The position numbers and the translations under genes were made by a program. Below, piece by piece: positions 1 to 9,342 of a DNA stretch of 52,639 nucleotides. Positions within the stretch are counted from its first letter, which is position 1. Each line of letters begins with the position of its first letter. A model generated the notes under the pieces. That model did not search any database. It saw nothing but the letters and a program-made list of their open reading frames with translations, and was not told the origin of the DNA. Source of the DNA: an uncultured Cocleimonas sp. (lineage in GTDB: Bacteria; Pseudomonadota; Gammaproteobacteria; Thiotrichales; Thiotrichaceae); contig NZ_CANLZW010000033.1 in assembly GCF_947495625.1 (NCBI RefSeq), positions 1 through 52,639 on the forward strand, read 5' to 3'.

Positions 1-8
1 TGACATAC

Positions 9-28
9 TCCTGATATAAAAATCAGGA
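9..28. repeat. small perfect hairpin at left edge
   Basis: A 7-bp perfect inverted repeat (TCCTGAT / ATCAGGA) with a 6-base A/T loop. No T-tract follows on either strand, so it is not a convincing terminator. The rest of positions 1-77 shows nothing I can assign. Confidence 0.35.
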
Positions 29-77
29 ATATCTCATAAGTTATTTGAAATTAACAATTTTTAATGCGTTTGCCCTG

Positions 78-108
78 CCCCCCCCCCTTACTTTAAAGCA
101 CTTTTTTA
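78..108 (+). repeat. C6-TACTTT repeat, copy 1 (10-C variant)
   Basis: First copy of the dispersed repeat. The C-run is expanded to ten C (78-87), followed by TTACTTTAAAGCAC and a six-T tract. It reads C-to-T on plus, while the gene to its right runs on minus and has its stop codon (106-108) inside the T-tract. It would stop transcription entering from the left edge, where no gene is visible. Confidence 0.75.
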
Positions 109-933
109 ATGAGACATCAAAACGGGAACGATCATAGACTTAAGTAATATCGCTGAGACACTGCCAAATACTTTCTGTTTTAAAGTGGGTGTTCCGTAAC
201 CGCCAATAATCAATAAATCGATATCATATTCTGAAATTTTATTAAGAATTGTTGTGGGTACATTATTCGAGCCGGGATTGACGCGCAGCAGTTTTGCGTT
301 AATCTCATGATGCGATAAATGCCTAATTAAACGATCTTCCAGTAAATTTTTCTTTTGCTCTTTTTGCTTTTTACTTTCAACAATAAGAATAAAGACTTCC
401 TGGGTTCTTGCTAATAAAGGTATTGAATCATGGACTGCACGGCTTGCCGCTGGGGTACCATCCCAGGCAATCATCGCTTTTTTAAATCCTGTTCTTCTAG
501 TGCCAATGTATGGCATGAACAAAATTGGCCGACCGCTGCGAAGAATGACTTCTTGAGAGAAGCCCTCTAGCCTTGAGAAATTGTCTCTAGATGGGTCAGG
601 TTGCCCGAGTATTACAAGGTCTGCATTACGAGCGTATTGCGCCATCTTGAGGGCACTTTTAGATGCGCCTCCGTTAATCACTAGTGATTCGACATTAATG
701 CCTTCAGTCTCAGCATTTTCGGCGAATTCACCAGCTATTTTGTGGGCTTGTTTATCCGATATGCGCATGAGGACTTCCTCATTATCGGACTTTGCGTGAA
801 TTGGCTTCATAGAAGCCAATGAGGCCCCTGTTAAATGGGCCCCATGTGCTTTGGAAATATCAAATGCAGCATTAACTCGATCTTCGTGTCCGGCACTATC
901 ATCGAGAAAAACAAGTATGTCTTTAATGCTCAA
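106..933 (-). CDS. tandem universal stress protein (UspA family)
   Basis: A 275-residue protein made of two Usp domains (about 1-140 and 150-275), a cytoplasmic family linked to stress and energy status. The C-terminal half keeps the ATP-binding signature G-2x-G-9x-G-S (GGYG, nine residues, GS), while the N-terminal half is degenerate at that site. This suggests one nucleotide-binding and one structural domain. It lies 15 bases downstream of the LivF-like ATPase gene and is probably the last cistron of that transporter operon. A Usp domain encoded with a transporter often adjusts or reports uptake, but that role here is inference. The family assignment is firm. Confidence 0.9.
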   Translation of the reverse strand: MSIKDILVFLDDSAGHEDRVNAAFDISKAHGAHLTGASLASMKPIHAKSDNEEVLMRISDKQAHKIAGEFAENAETEGINVESLVINGGASKSALKMAQYARNADLVILGQPDPSRDNFSRLEGFSQEVILRSGRPILFMPYIGTRRTGFKKAMIAWDGTPAASRAVHDSIPLLARTQEVFILIVESKKQKEQKKNLLEDRLIRHLSHHEINAKLLRVNPGSNNVPTTILNKISEYDIDLLIIGGYGTPTLKQKVFGSVSAILLKSMIVPVLMSH

Positions 934-948
934 ATGTAATTTTACTAA

Positions 949-1725
949 CTATATCGCGAGGTATTCATGACGAAGTTCTTCGTTATCTAGTACTTCTTTA
1001 GCAGTACCGTCAAACACGATATTACCCATATCAAGAATTAACGCGCGATCTGCTAAGCGTAAAGCGGCAACCGCATTTTGTTCAACGATAATGGTTGTAA
1101 TACCTTGTTTTTTAATACTATCAACGATGCTAGCAATTTCCTGAACGATAACAGGTGCTAAGCCTTCATAAGGCTCATCGAGCAGTAATAATTTGATATC
1201 GCGAGCTAGTGCTCTTGCAACCGCAAGCATTTGCTGCTCACCACCCGATAGAGTAGTACCCATTTGATTGCGACGTTCTGCAAGACGTGGAAAATGCTCG
1301 TAAAGTCGCTCTATGCTCCAGCCTACAGGTGGAGCAATTTGTGCTAGCTCTAAATTCTCATGAACGGTTAAACCGGCAATAATTCGGCGATCTTCTGGTA
1401 CTAGTGCAACACCACTTTGAGCCGCTTCGTAAGAAGACATTTTATGCAAAGGTTTATGGTCTAGCCAAATTTCACCGTGAGTTACTTGAGGATCGTCAAC
1501 ACGTGCAATAGAACGTAGCGTTGATGTCTTGCCCGCACCGTTTCTACCAAGAAGTGCAACAACTTCGCCTTCACGAATGTCAAAATTTACACCTTGAACA
1601 ATATAACTCTCACCGTAGTATGAGTGCATATCCCAGCAAGAGAAGAAAGCAGGATCAGAACCTTTGCTATTGACTGGGGCAACTCTATCTTTGACCTCAA
1701 TATTTTCTATTATACGATCACTCAT
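949..1725 (-). CDS. LivF-like ABC transporter ATPase (branched-chain amino acid/amide family)
   Basis: 258-residue ABC ATPase. Walker A GRNGAGKT is at residues 60-67, the LSGGEQQ signature at 159-165 and Walker B (LLLLDEP) at 179-185, followed by a conserved H-loop region. Compared with typical LivF (about 235 residues) it has about 28 extra N-terminal residues before the usual start of the fold. Its start overlaps the end of the LivG-like gene by 8 bases, indicating translational coupling. With the partner ATPase it would power import through the LivH/LivM-like permeases. The substrate is not deducible: this family includes leucine, urea and short-chain amide importers. Confidence 0.92.
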   Translation of the reverse strand: MSDRIIENIEVKDRVAPVNSKGSDPAFFSCWDMHSYYGESYIVQGVNFDIREGEVVALLGRNGAGKTSTLRSIARVDDPQVTHGEIWLDHKPLHKMSSYEAAQSGVALVPEDRRIIAGLTVHENLELAQIAPPVGWSIERLYEHFPRLAERRNQMGTTLSGGEQQMLAVARALARDIKLLLLDEPYEGLAPVIVQEIASIVDSIKKQGITTIIVEQNAVAALRLADRALILDMGNIVFDGTAKEVLDNEELRHEYLAI

Positions 1726-2479
1726 CTTCAGTTTCTCCCAGATATGCTTCTTTTACTTTTGGATCATTTTTAATATCTTCAGGTGTTCCAGTGGCAATGA
1801 TGTGTCCACGGGCTAGTACACTGATTCTATCTGCTAGGCTAAATACAACGTGCATATCATGCTCGATAATAACTTTAGTCATCGCACCCATCTTGCCGCT
1901 TTTGAGTAGATCAATTGTTGCGTTAGTATCGTGTCTCGCCATACCTGCAGTTGGTTCATCTAACAACAGTAAAGTAGGGTGTTGAATCAATCCCATTGCA
2001 AGCTCAAGACGACGCTTGTCACCACGAGACATACTGCCAGCGTGATGGTCATGAAATCTATCTAAATTAAAGTCGGCTAGTGTTGCCATCGCCTCTTCAT
2101 GTATGGCAGTTTCTTTAAGGAGACTTTTAAATGGATTGAATTTGAATGTTCCATCACGTTTTGCAAGTGCTGGAATCATCACGTTCTCAAGAAGAGTGAG
2201 TTCAGGAAAGATTTCTGGTGTTTGGAATACACGAACCATTCCTGCATGATTAATATCATGCGCTTCCATTCCAATCATATTCTTTCCATTGAACGTCACA
2301 CTTCCGTTATCTGGAATTAATCGTCCAATACAACAGTTAAGAAGTGTTGATTTACCCGCACCATTGGGGCCGATAATCGCGTGTGTCTCACCTTCCTCAA
2401 TTTGTAGATTCACATCTTGTAGAGCGTGCAAGCCACCAAAGGTTTTATTTACGCCTTTAATCTCAAGGATATTACTCAT
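1718..2479 (-). CDS. LivG-like ABC transporter ATPase
   Basis: 253-residue ABC ATPase. Walker [10 protein letters not shown] is at residues 37-45 and Walker B LLLLDEP at 170-176. The signature loop reads MSRGDKRR (150-157) rather than the more usual LSYGQQRR, so it is slightly atypical but still has the S-x-G core. The C-terminal section resembles the BCA_ABC_TP_C region typical of LivG. It overlaps the LivM-like gene by 4 bases (ATGA) and the LivF-like gene by 8 bases, within a tightly packed five-gene transporter operon. It pairs with the LivF-like protein as the two nucleotide-binding subunits. Confidence 0.92.
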   Translation of the reverse strand: MSNILEIKGVNKTFGGLHALQDVNLQIEEGETHAIIGPNGAGKSTLLNCCIGRLIPDNGSVTFNGKNMIGMEAHDINHAGMVRVFQTPEIFPELTLLENVMIPALAKRDGTFKFNPFKSLLKETAIHEEAMATLADFNLDRFHDHHAGSMSRGDKRRLELAMGLIQHPTLLLLDEPTAGMARHDTNATIDLLKSGKMGAMTKVIIEHDMHVVFSLADRISVLARGHIIATGTPEDIKNDPKVKEAYLGETEDE

Positions 2480-3627
2480 TTTGCCTCTCCTTCGATTTCA
2501 GCAGTTCTATTGTCTTCGCCCTTTCCAAAAATACCTAAAATAAAGTCTTTAATTTTGGTTACACCTTCCATAACACCACCTGGTAAGAATATAACTATCA
2601 GCATGAATAATGCACCTAGTGTCAAATGCCAGCCTTCTCCAACAAAAACATTCGAAATATTCACTACAATGGTTTGTAACCACTCTGGCATAAAGCTGAA
2701 TATTTCTGTTAATTCGGATTTATTTAACGCAGAGAATATATTTTCAAGATACTTAATGATTCCAGCGCCTAGTAATGGTCCGATTAAAGTACCAACACCA
2801 CCCATGATTGTCATCAACACTACTTCACCAGAAGCTGTCCATTGCATTCTTTCAGCACCCGCCAGTGGATCGATTGACGCCAAAAGTCCTCCAGCTAAAC
2901 CTGCGTACATACCAGATATAATGAAAGCTGTTAATAGGTAAGGTTTGGTGTTGAAGCCTGTGTATTTCATTCGGGTTTGATTAGACTTTATCGCTAACAA
3001 CTTCATCCCAAAAGGTGATCGAAAAATCTTTAATGAAATATAAAATGCGAAAATCAAAAAAGCTGCAGCAACATAGAAACCAGAATACCCACTCATCAAA
3101 GTGCCGAATAAATTGGTAGATGGGAGGCCATCCGTTACAACAACGCCAAACATTGAATCTATCACGCGTGGGTCTTGTTGTTCCAGCTGCAAACCAGTTT
3201 CACCGTTAGTTATAGGTGTCAGTACAGAATAAGCAAGACTATATGCCATTTGCGCAAAAGCTAAGGTTAATATTGAGAAGTAAATGCCAGAACGTCTCAG
3301 ACTCAAGTAGCCAATAATCAAAGCGAATATGCCTGACACAATGACTGCGAGAATTATTGCAGGCACGACATTCATCGTTAGTAATTTAAAAGACCAAACG
3401 GCTGTATATGAACCTATTCCTAAAAAGGCTGCATGACCAAAGGATAAATAACCCGTTAGACCAAATAGAATATTATAACCAACTGCAAATATTCCAAATA
3501 TTGCAAACTTCTGAAGTAGGTCAGGATAGTTGGCACCAATTGGCGCAGTCCACATTGGCGCAGTTAAAACAACAGCTGCAAATATCAGCATGATGACGGT
3601 ATTACTTTTAATTAAATTTTTCATCAT
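2476..3627 (-). CDS. LivM-like ABC permease
   Basis: 383-residue inner-membrane protein with many hydrophobic segments. It carries the LivM signature region around [20 protein letters not shown] (residues about 54-73) and a G/L-rich [14 protein letters not shown] stretch near residue 280. The start overlaps the stop of the LivH-like gene in TAATG; two consecutive ATG codons are available. It is somewhat longer than typical LivM, with an extended C-terminal tail rich in charged residues. It forms the transmembrane pore with the LivH-like partner. Confidence 0.9.
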   Translation of the reverse strand: MMKNLIKSNTVIMLIFAAVVLTAPMWTAPIGANYPDLLQKFAIFGIFAVGYNILFGLTGYLSFGHAAFLGIGSYTAVWSFKLLTMNVVPAIILAVIVSGIFALIIGYLSLRRSGIYFSILTLAFAQMAYSLAYSVLTPITNGETGLQLEQQDPRVIDSMFGVVVTDGLPSTNLFGTLMSGYSGFYVAAAFLIFAFYISLKIFRSPFGMKLLAIKSNQTRMKYTGFNTKPYLLTAFIISGMYAGLAGGLLASIDPLAGAERMQWTASGEVVLMTIMGGVGTLIGPLLGAGIIKYLENIFSALNKSELTEIFSFMPEWLQTIVVNISNVFVGEGWHLTLGALFMLIVIFLPGGVMEGVTKIKDFILGIFGKGEDNRTAEIEGEAK

Positions 3628-4643
3628 TAATCCTCAAATACGCCTTCGCGTCCCATTAATCCACGCGGTCTTACTAGAAGTATCACTACTGCCACTAAGT
3701 AAATAATAATTTGATCAATACCAGGGAATAACGATGACACTTCAGTCATCGAAGCGAATGATTGTAAAACACCCAATAAGAATCCAGCTGCGACAGCGCC
3801 CGGTAAAGAGCCCATGCCACCAACAACCACTACAACAAAGGACAGTACTAAGAAGTCCATGCCCATGTGATAGTCAGGTGGTAATATTGGTGCATACATA
3901 ACACCTGCTAGACCAGCTACTAATGCAGCAATAGCGAATACGATAGTGAAGCGCTTTTGAATATTGATACCCAATAAACCGACAGTCTCACGGTCTGCCA
4001 TACCCGCCCTAACTACCATTCCGAAGGTAGTAAATTTCAAGAATGCAAATACGGCAAGGATTATGGCTGCAGAGAAGACTAAATATATTAATCGCCACCA
4101 TGGGTAAACTAAATTTTCGTTGAGTCCAAAGAATGCTCCAACCGCGGCACTACCAGAAACTAAATCTGGCGCAGGTGTTGGAATTGGATTTGCTCCAAAA
4201 AAATGACGAATGACCTCTTGTATAATAATTGCCAAACCAAAGGTCACGAGAATTTGTTCTGCATGTGAACGTTTGTAAAAATGCCTGATTAGGCCACGTT
4301 CCATTATAAAACCAATCAATAGCATCACTGGAATTGCCATTATTATTGATAGTGGCACGGCATAATCAATGATCGCGGTTCCTGTGTCACCCCACCATAT
4401 TTCTAAATAGGGCTGCTCCTTATACGCATCGAAAAAAGTAATACTTTCGTCTTTTACTTTTTTTGATATCGTAAGAATTTTTTGAAAGCTGACGGCGCAA
4501 AAAGCACCGAGCATGAATAATGCACCGTGTGCAAAGTTAACAATACCCAAGGTGCCAAATGCTAGAGTCAGACCTAATGCAATTAATGCATAAGCTGCAC
4601 CTTTATCAAGGCCATTGAGTAGTTGGATCAGAATCGCATCCAT
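3627..4643 (-). CDS. LivH-like ABC permease
   Basis: 338-residue membrane protein of the LivH family. The N-terminus has the [22 protein letters not shown]-type first helix pair, and a conserved [13 protein letters not shown] motif lies near residues 270-285. A hydrophilic insert of about 35 residues (about 60-95) separates the first helices from the core; such inserts occur in amide-type members of the family. The first permease gene lies 247 bases downstream of the binding-protein gene, with a terminator-like hairpin between them, so permease expression is likely lower than that of the binding protein. Confidence 0.9.
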   Translation of the reverse strand: MDAILIQLLNGLDKGAAYALIALGLTLAFGTLGIVNFAHGALFMLGAFCAVSFQKILTISKKVKDESITFFDAYKEQPYLEIWWGDTGTAIIDYAVPLSIIMAIPVMLLIGFIMERGLIRHFYKRSHAEQILVTFGLAIIIQEVIRHFFGANPIPTPAPDLVSGSAAVGAFFGLNENLVYPWWRLIYLVFSAAIILAVFAFLKFTTFGMVVRAGMADRETVGLLGINIQKRFTIVFAIAALVAGLAGVMYAPILPPDYHMGMDFLVLSFVVVVVGGMGSLPGAVAAGFLLGVLQSFASMTEVSSLFPGIDQIIIYLVAVVILLVRPRGLMGREGVFED

Positions 4644-4837
4644 GATTTTATCTTCTCTTTTTGTGAGCTAAAGTATTTGAATCAATTTAGAATTTATATA
4701 AAAAGATAGCGAGCATTTAAAAATAAACACTCTTTGCGTATATTTCAAATTATTAGTAAAAATGAAATTTTTTGATTCAAGCGTGTAGGTAACCGTTCAT
4801 AAATATTGAAACTATTATTTATAACGATTCAGTATTT

Positions 4838-4876
4838 TAAAATTTAAAACCCCATCAGAAATATTCTAATGGGGTT
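4838..4876 (-). terminator. terminator/attenuator after the binding-protein gene
   Basis: On minus the RNA forms an 8-bp stem AACCCCAT / ATGGGGTT around a 13-base loop, followed by TTTT and an A/T-rich stretch. It lies 15 bases past the stop of the binding-protein gene and before the permease genes on the same strand. Partial readthrough would explain high binding-protein but low permease expression. It is unrelated in sequence to the dispersed C6 repeat. Confidence 0.75.
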
Positions 4877-4890
4877 AATTTTACGACTAC

Positions 4891-6243
4891 TTATACTTCG
4901 TATGGACCTAATTCGCCACCAAGCATGTCATGTGGATATTCAACCTGTGCACGAGGAACTTCTTGTACAACTTCAAGCAGATCGAATTGACTAGTTGGTT
5001 TTTCATTACCACGTACAACCAATACATCTTTGAAACACTGATGATCTTCTGCACGATATTCAGTAGGACCATTACCCATTCCGTCAAACTTAAAGCCTTC
5101 AAGCGCTTTGATAACTTCAGGTGGATAGAAAGTACCAGCCATTTCACATGCATTTGCATATAAAAGAGTCTGAACATAACAGGTATGCGCCGCCATTGAT
5201 GGTGGTTGACCATACTCAGCGCCAAATGACTTAACAAATGCAGCTGAACCTTCGTCTTTAAGTGCCCAGTTCCAGTTAGTAGAACCTAAGATACCTTTGA
5301 TATTTTCACCAGCACCCTGTGCCATTAAACGAGAGAATAAAGGAACAACTATCTGGAAATCTTTACCATTAACTTGCTTATCACGTAAACCAAACTGTAC
5401 TGCCTGGGTAAGTGAATTAACCATGTCTTTACCGTAATGGTTAAGAACAAGTACGTCAGCACCAGAGTTTAGTACCGGTGTAATAAATTGTGAGAAGTCA
5501 CCTGCGCCAACAGGAGTTTTAACTGCTGCTTTGGTTTTCCAACCCATTTTCTCAGTATACTTCTTGATTGAACCTTCTTGAGACCAACCCCAAGTATAGT
5601 CAGCCGTTAGGTGATAAGCAGTACGATCTGTACCATACTCTTTCTCAAGTACAGGACCAAGTGCAGCACCAGACATTTCAGTATTGAAGAAATGACGGAA
5701 ACCGTAACGACGTCTGTCTTTACCCGTTGTGTCATTTGAGTGAGTCAAACCAGCCATGAAAATGGTGCCCATTTCCTGACATAGACCCTGTACAGCTATT
5801 GCAACACCAGATGAAGAACCACCTGTGATCATTAAAGCGCCATCTTTTTCGATCATACGCTTAGCTGATGCGCGAGCAGCGTCTGATTTAGTTTGAGTAT
5901 CACCTGTTGAGAAGACAACTTTCTTACCGAGAATACCATTGCCTTTCAGCATGCTTGGCTTCATGGTCTTCATCATTCCGCCATCGCCTTCGCCGTTAAG
6001 ATGCTTAACAGCTAATTTGTATGCGCGTAATTCGTCAGCACCTTCATCGGCATAAGGACCAGACTGTGGTACGTTGAATCCTAATGTTACTGTTTTAGAA
6101 TCTTTAGGGTCATTTCTAAAGTCCTTTGCCGCGTACGCGTCTTTCATAAAAATCATTGGTGCAGAAGCAGCTACACCTGTAGCACTCGCAACTTTGAGGA
6201 AACCACGTCTGTTTAGATGTGGCGTATTTTCATTTTTTTTCAT
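4891..6243 (-). CDS. Tat-exported ABC transporter substrate-binding protein (Leu/amide family)
   Basis: 450-residue periplasmic binding protein of the type I fold (Peripla_BP_6). The N-terminus has a twin-arginine motif RRGFLK at residues 12-17, a hydrophobic Ala-rich stretch and a probable AYA cleavage site near residue 38, so export is probably folded through Tat. A strong ribosome-binding site (AAGGAG) precedes the ATG. It is first in the operon with livH/M/G/F-like genes and usp. The ligand cannot be assigned from sequence; leucine-type, urea and amide binders all look like this. Confidence 0.92.
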   Translation of the reverse strand: MKKNENTPHLNRRGFLKVASATGVAASAPMIFMKDAYAAKDFRNDPKDSKTVTLGFNVPQSGPYADEGADELRAYKLAVKHLNGEGDGGMMKTMKPSMLKGNGILGKKVVFSTGDTQTKSDAARASAKRMIEKDGALMITGGSSSGVAIAVQGLCQEMGTIFMAGLTHSNDTTGKDRRRYGFRHFFNTEMSGAALGPVLEKEYGTDRTAYHLTADYTWGWSQEGSIKKYTEKMGWKTKAAVKTPVGAGDFSQFITPVLNSGADVLVLNHYGKDMVNSLTQAVQFGLRDKQVNGKDFQIVVPLFSRLMAQGAGENIKGILGSTNWNWALKDEGSAAFVKSFGAEYGQPPSMAAHTCYVQTLLYANACEMAGTFYPPEVIKALEGFKFDGMGNGPTEYRAEDHQCFKDVLVVRGNEKPTSQFDLLEVVQEVPRAQVEYPHDMLGGELGPYEV

Positions 6244-6646
6244 TGTTTCTCTCCTTGGGGTTTAACAAGACTGCGGGTAAAAATATTATTATTGTTAGCG
6301 ATCTAATAATGCAATTTGCACATTTACTAGAAAATGGCTCTTTAAGAGAGCTCTAAATACAGGCTATCATCAATAAAGATTAAACCTAAACAGTCGTTTT
6401 TTCTATTGCACCATGTGTGTACATCAATGATGTTGGTCAAAATAGATCGCCGAGTATAAGCTATGTTTTTGTTTTTTCTAAGACTATTGGTAGAATTTAT
6501 GTAAATTATTTCAAAACTTAATATTAGTAAATTTAATATTAAGGTTTTCAAAACTTTAATTTAATACTAGAGAAATATCAATTATGAAAGCGCTATCAAA
6601 GGCTTAGAGGATTTCACATAAGTCTGATTATTTGTGTTTTTTGAAA
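6244..6646. other. 403-base intergenic region, no gene supported
   Basis: This very AT-rich stretch holds the upstream region of the binding-protein gene (strong Shine-Dalgarno at about 6248-6256). A palindrome AGAGCTCT lies near 6346. The only open frame (minus, 6342-6551) is AT-driven, lacks a ribosome-binding site and resembles no family I know. I do not call a gene or a firm promoter here. Confidence 0.5.
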
Positions 6647-7594
6647 CTATTTCACACCAAAAATGAATTTTTGCCGTGCTAAAGATTTGGATTGATCGAA
6701 TTTAATTTGATCATTTTTTAAGCTAATCCCAAATTTTTTCCATATATTTTCAAGCTCAGGATCAAAAGCCTTGCTTTTCATTTTGTTATATAAATTCATA
6801 AGTGTTTGAGTGCCAACAGCTTTATCTCCGATTGAAAATACCTCGCTTATTGGCCATGTTCCATCAGCAGCCATACTTGCACCAGAATGATTGATCGCCC
6901 TTAGCGCATCTTCCAGCCCTAACTTATTATTGGTCTGTTCACGTATTTCAATATCGGCTAGTAGAAAATATATGGCACCACCCCAGTATTTCATTCCCCA
7001 GCTACGGGTGTTGTCTAATCCTCTGTCGCCCTCTTTGGGAATGCCGTTGGGTGTCCCTTTTAATAACCAGAGCCAGACATCTTTCTCTTTAACTATGCCA
7101 GCTTTGAGTCTAACTAGGGGCTCAACATAGGTGGCAAGACCTTCTTGAGCCCAGCCATGATCATCCTCCATCAGGGGAAATGCCAGATGAACCATTTCAT
7201 GTACCAATACCCAATCCTTTTGTAATTGTTGTTCTGTGATGTCAGGTTGAATTCTTAAAACGATTAAGGGAGTAGCCCGGTAATAAGCATTGCCACCAAT
7301 TCTTGAGCCAGAGCCCGGGGTGATTGCAATTTTTAGATTTTTCACGGGAAACTGCTCAAAGTAATCGGCAACGGCGATTGCAGATTTTTCTATCCAGTTA
7401 ACGATGGTTTGTTGATCCAGCGCAAGATGCTTATCTGACATTTCTGGCGAAAATTTCAGGTTTATTAAGCTACCTTTAATAGTTAATTGATACTCTGAAT
7501 TGGCAATAGCGTTTGCACTGCTAATGCTGCTACTAAGAATGGTTAACAGTAACAAGAAATAACAAACGTAGACTCTAACTGGTCTGAGTATCAT
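6647..7594 (-). CDS. secreted gluzincin-like zinc peptidase (uncharacterised)
   Basis: 315 residues with an N-terminal signal peptide (hydrophobic 11-28, Ala-rich cleavage region near 29-31). The zinc-peptidase motif HEMVH is at residues 132-136, followed by WAQEGLATY, whose Glu151 is placed as the third zinc ligand as in M1/MA-clan enzymes. The remainder matches no named family I can recall. It is predicted to be periplasmic or secreted and proteolytic; the substrate is unknown. It stands alone between the transporter operon and the MocR-type regulator on the same strand, separated from the latter by a copy of the dispersed repeat. Confidence 0.7.
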   Translation of the reverse strand: MILRPVRVYVCYFLLLLTILSSSISSANAIANSEYQLTIKGSLINLKFSPEMSDKHLALDQQTIVNWIEKSAIAVADYFEQFPVKNLKIAITPGSGSRIGGNAYYRATPLIVLRIQPDITEQQLQKDWVLVHEMVHLAFPLMEDDHGWAQEGLATYVEPLVRLKAGIVKEKDVWLWLLKGTPNGIPKEGDRGLDNTRSWGMKYWGGAIYFLLADIEIREQTNNKLGLEDALRAINHSGASMAADGTWPISEVFSIGDKAVGTQTLMNLYNKMKSKAFDPELENIWKKFGISLKNDQIKFDQSKSLARQKFIFGVK

Positions 7595-7681
7595 GGATAA
7601 CCCTCCTGTAAGACACTCTAAACAATACGTTTACTATTGACTGTTAGAGGCAGGAAATTGAAATCAGGATAAGTACCTTGT

Positions 7682-7710
7682 AAAAAAGTGCCTATAAGTA
7701 AGGGGGTGTC
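7682..7710 (-). repeat. C6-TACTTT repeat, copy 2
   Basis: Reads on minus as GACACCCCCTTACTTATAGG followed by CAC and six T. It lies 20 bases past the stop of the minus-strand MocR-type gene, in terminator orientation. The stem is short (CCT/AGG), so structure alone is weak and the identification rests on sequence match to the family. Confidence 0.75.
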
Positions 7711-7729
7711 TTAGTATATTCATGAGTAG

Positions 7730-9199
7730 TTAAACACGAGTAATTGATGAATAACACTCAGCTAATCGCTCTATTCCAAGCTCTATCTGGTCACAACTCG
7801 AGTTGCCATAACCAATTAATAAACCGAGGTTTTTAGGCGGTTTCTGGTAAAGCTTATTCGCAGAATAGATGCCAACGGATTTATTTTTTGCAAGTTGAAT
7901 AAAGTCTTTTTCTTTGACCGCATCAAGCTGTTTGAACCAAACTAATAAATGAATACCTGCATTGGTTCCTTCAACAGATATTTCATCACCAAAATATTCT
8001 TCAAGCTTTGATATCAAAATTTCACGTCGTCTGGAATAGATCTTACGCATGCGTTTTAAGTGTCGTGCATATAGCGGAGAGTTAATAAATTCTGTAAGAA
8101 TTTGCTGGTTGAGCAATGGGCTGTGTCGATCGCTGCACCACTTTAAGGCGGTAAAAGGCTCAACCAAAGGCGTCGGTAAAATGACATAGCCAATGCGTAA
8201 AACGGGCGAAAGTACTTTCGAGAAGGTGCCTATATAAATAGTCTGACCCGATTGATCCAATCCCTGAATGGCCTCGATTGGAGGACCTTGATAGCGAAAT
8301 TCACTGTCATAATCATCTTCCACGATAAAAGCATTATTTTCATTCGCCCATTCGAGTAATTTAATACGCCTCGATAATGGCAGAACAGCGCCAGTAGGAA
8401 ATTGATGAGAGGGCGTTGTGTAAACCAGGCGTACCTTGTTATTTCCTGTCGAATTTGATTTATTGTCTGGATCGATTTTATCAAGATCAATGCCTTCAAT
8501 ATCCACATCGCATCTGATCAATTCTGCGCCGGCATTCGAAAACGCCTGTGCCGCGCCACGATATCCCGGTTCTTCGATAATGACTTTTTCACCTTTTTGA
8601 ATCAACAAGCGTGCGATTAAATCCAAAGCCTGCTGTGACCCATTAGTGATGACAATATTATCGGCATTACATTGGCATCCCCTGTTTTGTTGCGCATAGC
8701 GTGCAATGCTTTCACGCAATTTTAAAAGCCCTTCGGGTCTTTGGTAATTTGAGTCCAAGGTTTGGCTAAAGCGACGAGAAATCTGATTGATGTCTTTTAA
8801 TAAGTACTCATTGATATCAACGGGGCCATATTGAAAATTGACATCAAGCGCAGCCCTATCAAGATGATTCAGGTCATAAGCTTGCCATTGTTTCAATGAA
8901 TATTGTGCTGAGTCGCTGAGTTTGGGCGGTCGATAGTGTTGTTTTGGTAACTGTTGTTGCTTGCTCAAATCATTATCCGCGACAAAACTGCCAGAGCCAA
9001 ACCGTGTCTCAATATAGCCTTCTGCTAACAGTTGTTCATAACAATTAATCACCGTATTACGAGAAACATTTAATGATTTGGCTAATTCACGACTAGACGG
9101 TAGCTTTTCACCCGCTTTGTATTCCCCAGCTAGAATTGTATTTTTTAGGCTTTCATAGAGTTGTCTATACAGAGAGCCTTGGCCGCTTAATTTAATCAT
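7730..9199 (-). CDS. MocR/PdxR-type GntR regulator with aminotransferase domain
   Basis: 489 residues. The N-terminal GntR winged helix (about 10-75) has the usual SSRELAKSLNVSRNTV recognition region. A linker leads into a fold-type I aminotransferase domain (about 115-480) with NGSQQALDL and the PLP-lysine context GTFSK. These proteins sense PLP or amino-compound ligands and usually control an adjacent, often divergent, gene. Here the divergent neighbour is a GNAT acetyltransferase 143 bases away, a plausible target. PdxR itself is divergent from pdxST, which is absent, so I give no symbol. Confidence 0.88.
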   Translation of the reverse strand: MIKLSGQGSLYRQLYESLKNTILAGEYKAGEKLPSSRELAKSLNVSRNTVINCYEQLLAEGYIETRFGSGSFVADNDLSKQQQLPKQHYRPPKLSDSAQYSLKQWQAYDLNHLDRAALDVNFQYGPVDINEYLLKDINQISRRFSQTLDSNYQRPEGLLKLRESIARYAQQNRGCQCNADNIVITNGSQQALDLIARLLIQKGEKVIIEEPGYRGAAQAFSNAGAELIRCDVDIEGIDLDKIDPDNKSNSTGNNKVRLVYTTPSHQFPTGAVLPLSRRIKLLEWANENNAFIVEDDYDSEFRYQGPPIEAIQGLDQSGQTIYIGTFSKVLSPVLRIGYVILPTPLVEPFTALKWCSDRHSPLLNQQILTEFINSPLYARHLKRMRKIYSRRREILISKLEEYFGDEISVEGTNAGIHLLVWFKQLDAVKEKDFIQLAKNKSVGIYSANKLYQKPPKNLGLLIGYGNSSCDQIELGIERLAECYSSITRV

Positions 9200-9250
9200 T
9201 ATTGGTCGAAGTGGTTCCTAAATATTGTATGTAATTGGCGCTTTAAATAA

Positions 9251-9279
9251 ACCAATGTTCTTCGATAATAGACTATAAA
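9251..9279 (+). promoter_or_regulatory. candidate promoter/operator of the acetyltransferase gene
   Basis: A -10-like TATAAA (9274-9279) lies 64 bases before the GNAT start. The -35 position 17 bases upstream is ACCAAT (9251-9256), a poor -35 match. The complementary hexamer ATTGGT occurs at 9201-9206 next to the divergent regulator's start. Activator-dependent promoters of MocR regulators often have weak -35 boxes, but this is inference. Confidence 0.35.
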
Positions 9280-9342
9280 TAAAAGATGTTTTTATAAATT
9301 TAAGTATCAGTAGCGAAAACAATCAGCACGGAGAAAAGATCA

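Noticed and set aside
78-108. Repeat as a Haemophilus-type uptake sequence (AAGTGCGGT)
   Set aside because: The shared AAGTGC is only six bases; the following GGT core is absent, and copies are restricted to gene ends, unlike those uptake sequences.
6342-6551. 69-codon open frame on minus
   Set aside because: AT-driven, no ribosome-binding site, no family resemblance, ends in the leader region of the binding-protein operon.
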